Shown here piece by piece: positions 63,495 through 64,000 of a stretch of DNA of 64,000 nt; positions within the stretch are counted from its first letter, which is position 1, and each line of letters starts with the position of its first letter. This DNA comes from Agrostemma githago (taxonomy: Eukaryota > Streptophyta > Magnoliopsida > Caryophyllales > Caryophyllaceae): contig OY288239.1 of the NCBI GenBank assembly GCA_958450325.1, positions 40,421,811 through 40,485,810 of the forward strand. The letters run 5' to 3'. Both the position numbers and the translations under genes were made by a program. The notes beneath the pieces were generated by a model, which was given only the letters and a program-made list of their open reading frames with translations, searched no databases and was not told the origin of the DNA.

Positions 63495-64000
63495 TTGATA
63501 TATAGGGTTACAATGAATAAGGAGAAGAAAATAAGTGAACACGGGCTGCAGCTGCCTCATCCGGGGCGAGAAGAAGGGCGTCTCGGCCGAGACGAGATGG
63601 TCCCAATCGAGAGGAGGTTGGTCTCGGCCGAGACGGCCCAAAACAGGGGTTGTTGTCTTCGTGAACTTCTTCCCGACCGAGAAGGCACTTGTTCTCGGCT
63701 GGGAAGGCTCTTGTAGGCCTCCAATATGATCTCTAAGATCCCTCCTTGCTTCTCATGAGCTTATCATCGATCCTTTGGGCTCGGGATCGAGTCTAAAAGG
63801 CTCGGGAATGGGTCTCAAGGTCTCGGGATCGAATCCAAGGCATCGAGTGATCGTTCCTTCTCTTCGTTGGCTCCAAAAGTGTAGGAAACGAGTCGGAATT
63901 GTTCCAATTCTCCATGAATGGTCTTGGGAACCTAAAACAAACTAGAAGAAGCATAAGTAGCTCAGAAACCGCTCCAAAGAGCGATTTCGCAAGAGAAACC
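63495..64000 (-). repeat. TE-7 5' LTR, U3 only; R and U5 deleted; runs off the window
   Basis: From 63498 it matches the 3' LTR from about 54078 (TATATAGGGTTACAATGAA onward). The roughly 1 kb between TATA box and LTR end (54077 back to 42986, leaving out TE-8) is missing. The TATA box therefore lies only a few bases from the primer site. Palindromes are present at 63579-63710. Confidence 0.85.

Larger units (their letters stand above)
42986..64000 (-). mobile_element. TE-7: two-ORF Athila-like element, minus strand, runs past the window end
   Basis: The 3' LTR is 42986-43253 plus 53340-54624, split by TE-8. The internal region is 54625-63494, carrying solo LTR TE-9, and the 5' LTR runs from about 63495 beyond 64000. 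Internal features in minus order: primer site (63474-63491), prion-like ORF (61899-63164), palindrome array (60852-61285), Athila ORF-1-type ORF (58728-60317), inner purine tract (58218-58230) and 3' purine tract (54626-54637). No pol is present. The left target duplication would be TATTC (42981-42985); the right one is off the window. Confidence 0.88.

Overview
This is a plant nuclear window, almost certainly from a eudicot with a large, repeat-rich genome. I see no host gene that I would defend. Nearly every base belongs to nested or decayed retrotransposons, plus one LINE, one CACTA DNA transposon and one short retroposon. Evidence for a plant: a Tat-lineage Ty3/gypsy polyprotein with two RNase H domains, Athila-type elements with an Asp-tRNA-type primer site, a plant L1-type LINE with a zf-RVT domain, and an En/Spm-like gene. 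A Caryophyllales source (Silene-like, where Retand and Athila elements are common) is a guess, not a result.

Layout. 1-947 and 8815-9537 are one older, minus-strand LTR-element remnant (TE-0), split by TE-1. TE-1 (953-8809) is a structurally complete Athila-like non-autonomous element with target duplication ACCCT. TE-0 abuts a decayed LINE (9538-11998). After about 400 unassigned bases comes the left part of a CACTA element (12397-15730) with a broken transposase_24-type gene. A minus-strand Athila-like element, TE-3, follows (15731-16127 and 28293-31586). Its LTR is split by TE-2 (16128-28287, duplication ATGAT). TE-2 is a young Retand/Tat-type element: 677-base LTRs differing at one site, an intact 1906-residue gag-pol, a 125-bp tandem array, and two antisense transcription units with their own TATA boxes. 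TE-4 (31587-40033) is a non-coding large element with a truncated 5' LTR, carrying a solo Athila-like LTR, TE-5 (34480-36060). TE-6 (40034-42985) is a decayed minus-strand relative of TE-2. It is interrupted by TE-7 (42986 to beyond the window end), a minus-strand two-ORF Athila-like element. TE-7's 3' LTR is split by TE-8 (43254-53339, duplication AGGGT), a young non-coding element with two 3610-base LTRs. TE-7's internal region carries a solo LTR, TE-9 (54722-56531), which itself holds a short poly(A) retroposon.

How the parts relate. Four target-site duplications are exact (TE-1, TE-2, TE-5, TE-8) and one has a single mismatch (TE-9). They give a firm nesting order: TE-7 into TE-6, then TE-8 and TE-9 into TE-7; TE-2 into TE-3; TE-5 into TE-4. 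Only TE-2 has an intact polymerase. The Athila-like and large non-coding elements would need enzymes supplied from elsewhere.

The most unusual signal is a short near-palindrome of form N3-CG-NN-CG-N3', repeated at about 20-22 bp pitch just upstream of the LTR TATA box. It occurs in every Athila-like LTR here and in the unrelated TE-0 LTR, and again in larger arrays inside TE-1 and TE-7. The outer arms differ between elements but stay complementary, while the CG..CG core is constant. Copy number differs even between the two LTRs of TE-1. A second candidate novelty is a conserved retrotransposon protein with a prion-like Tyr/Gln/Pro-rich N terminus (TE-1 and TE-7).
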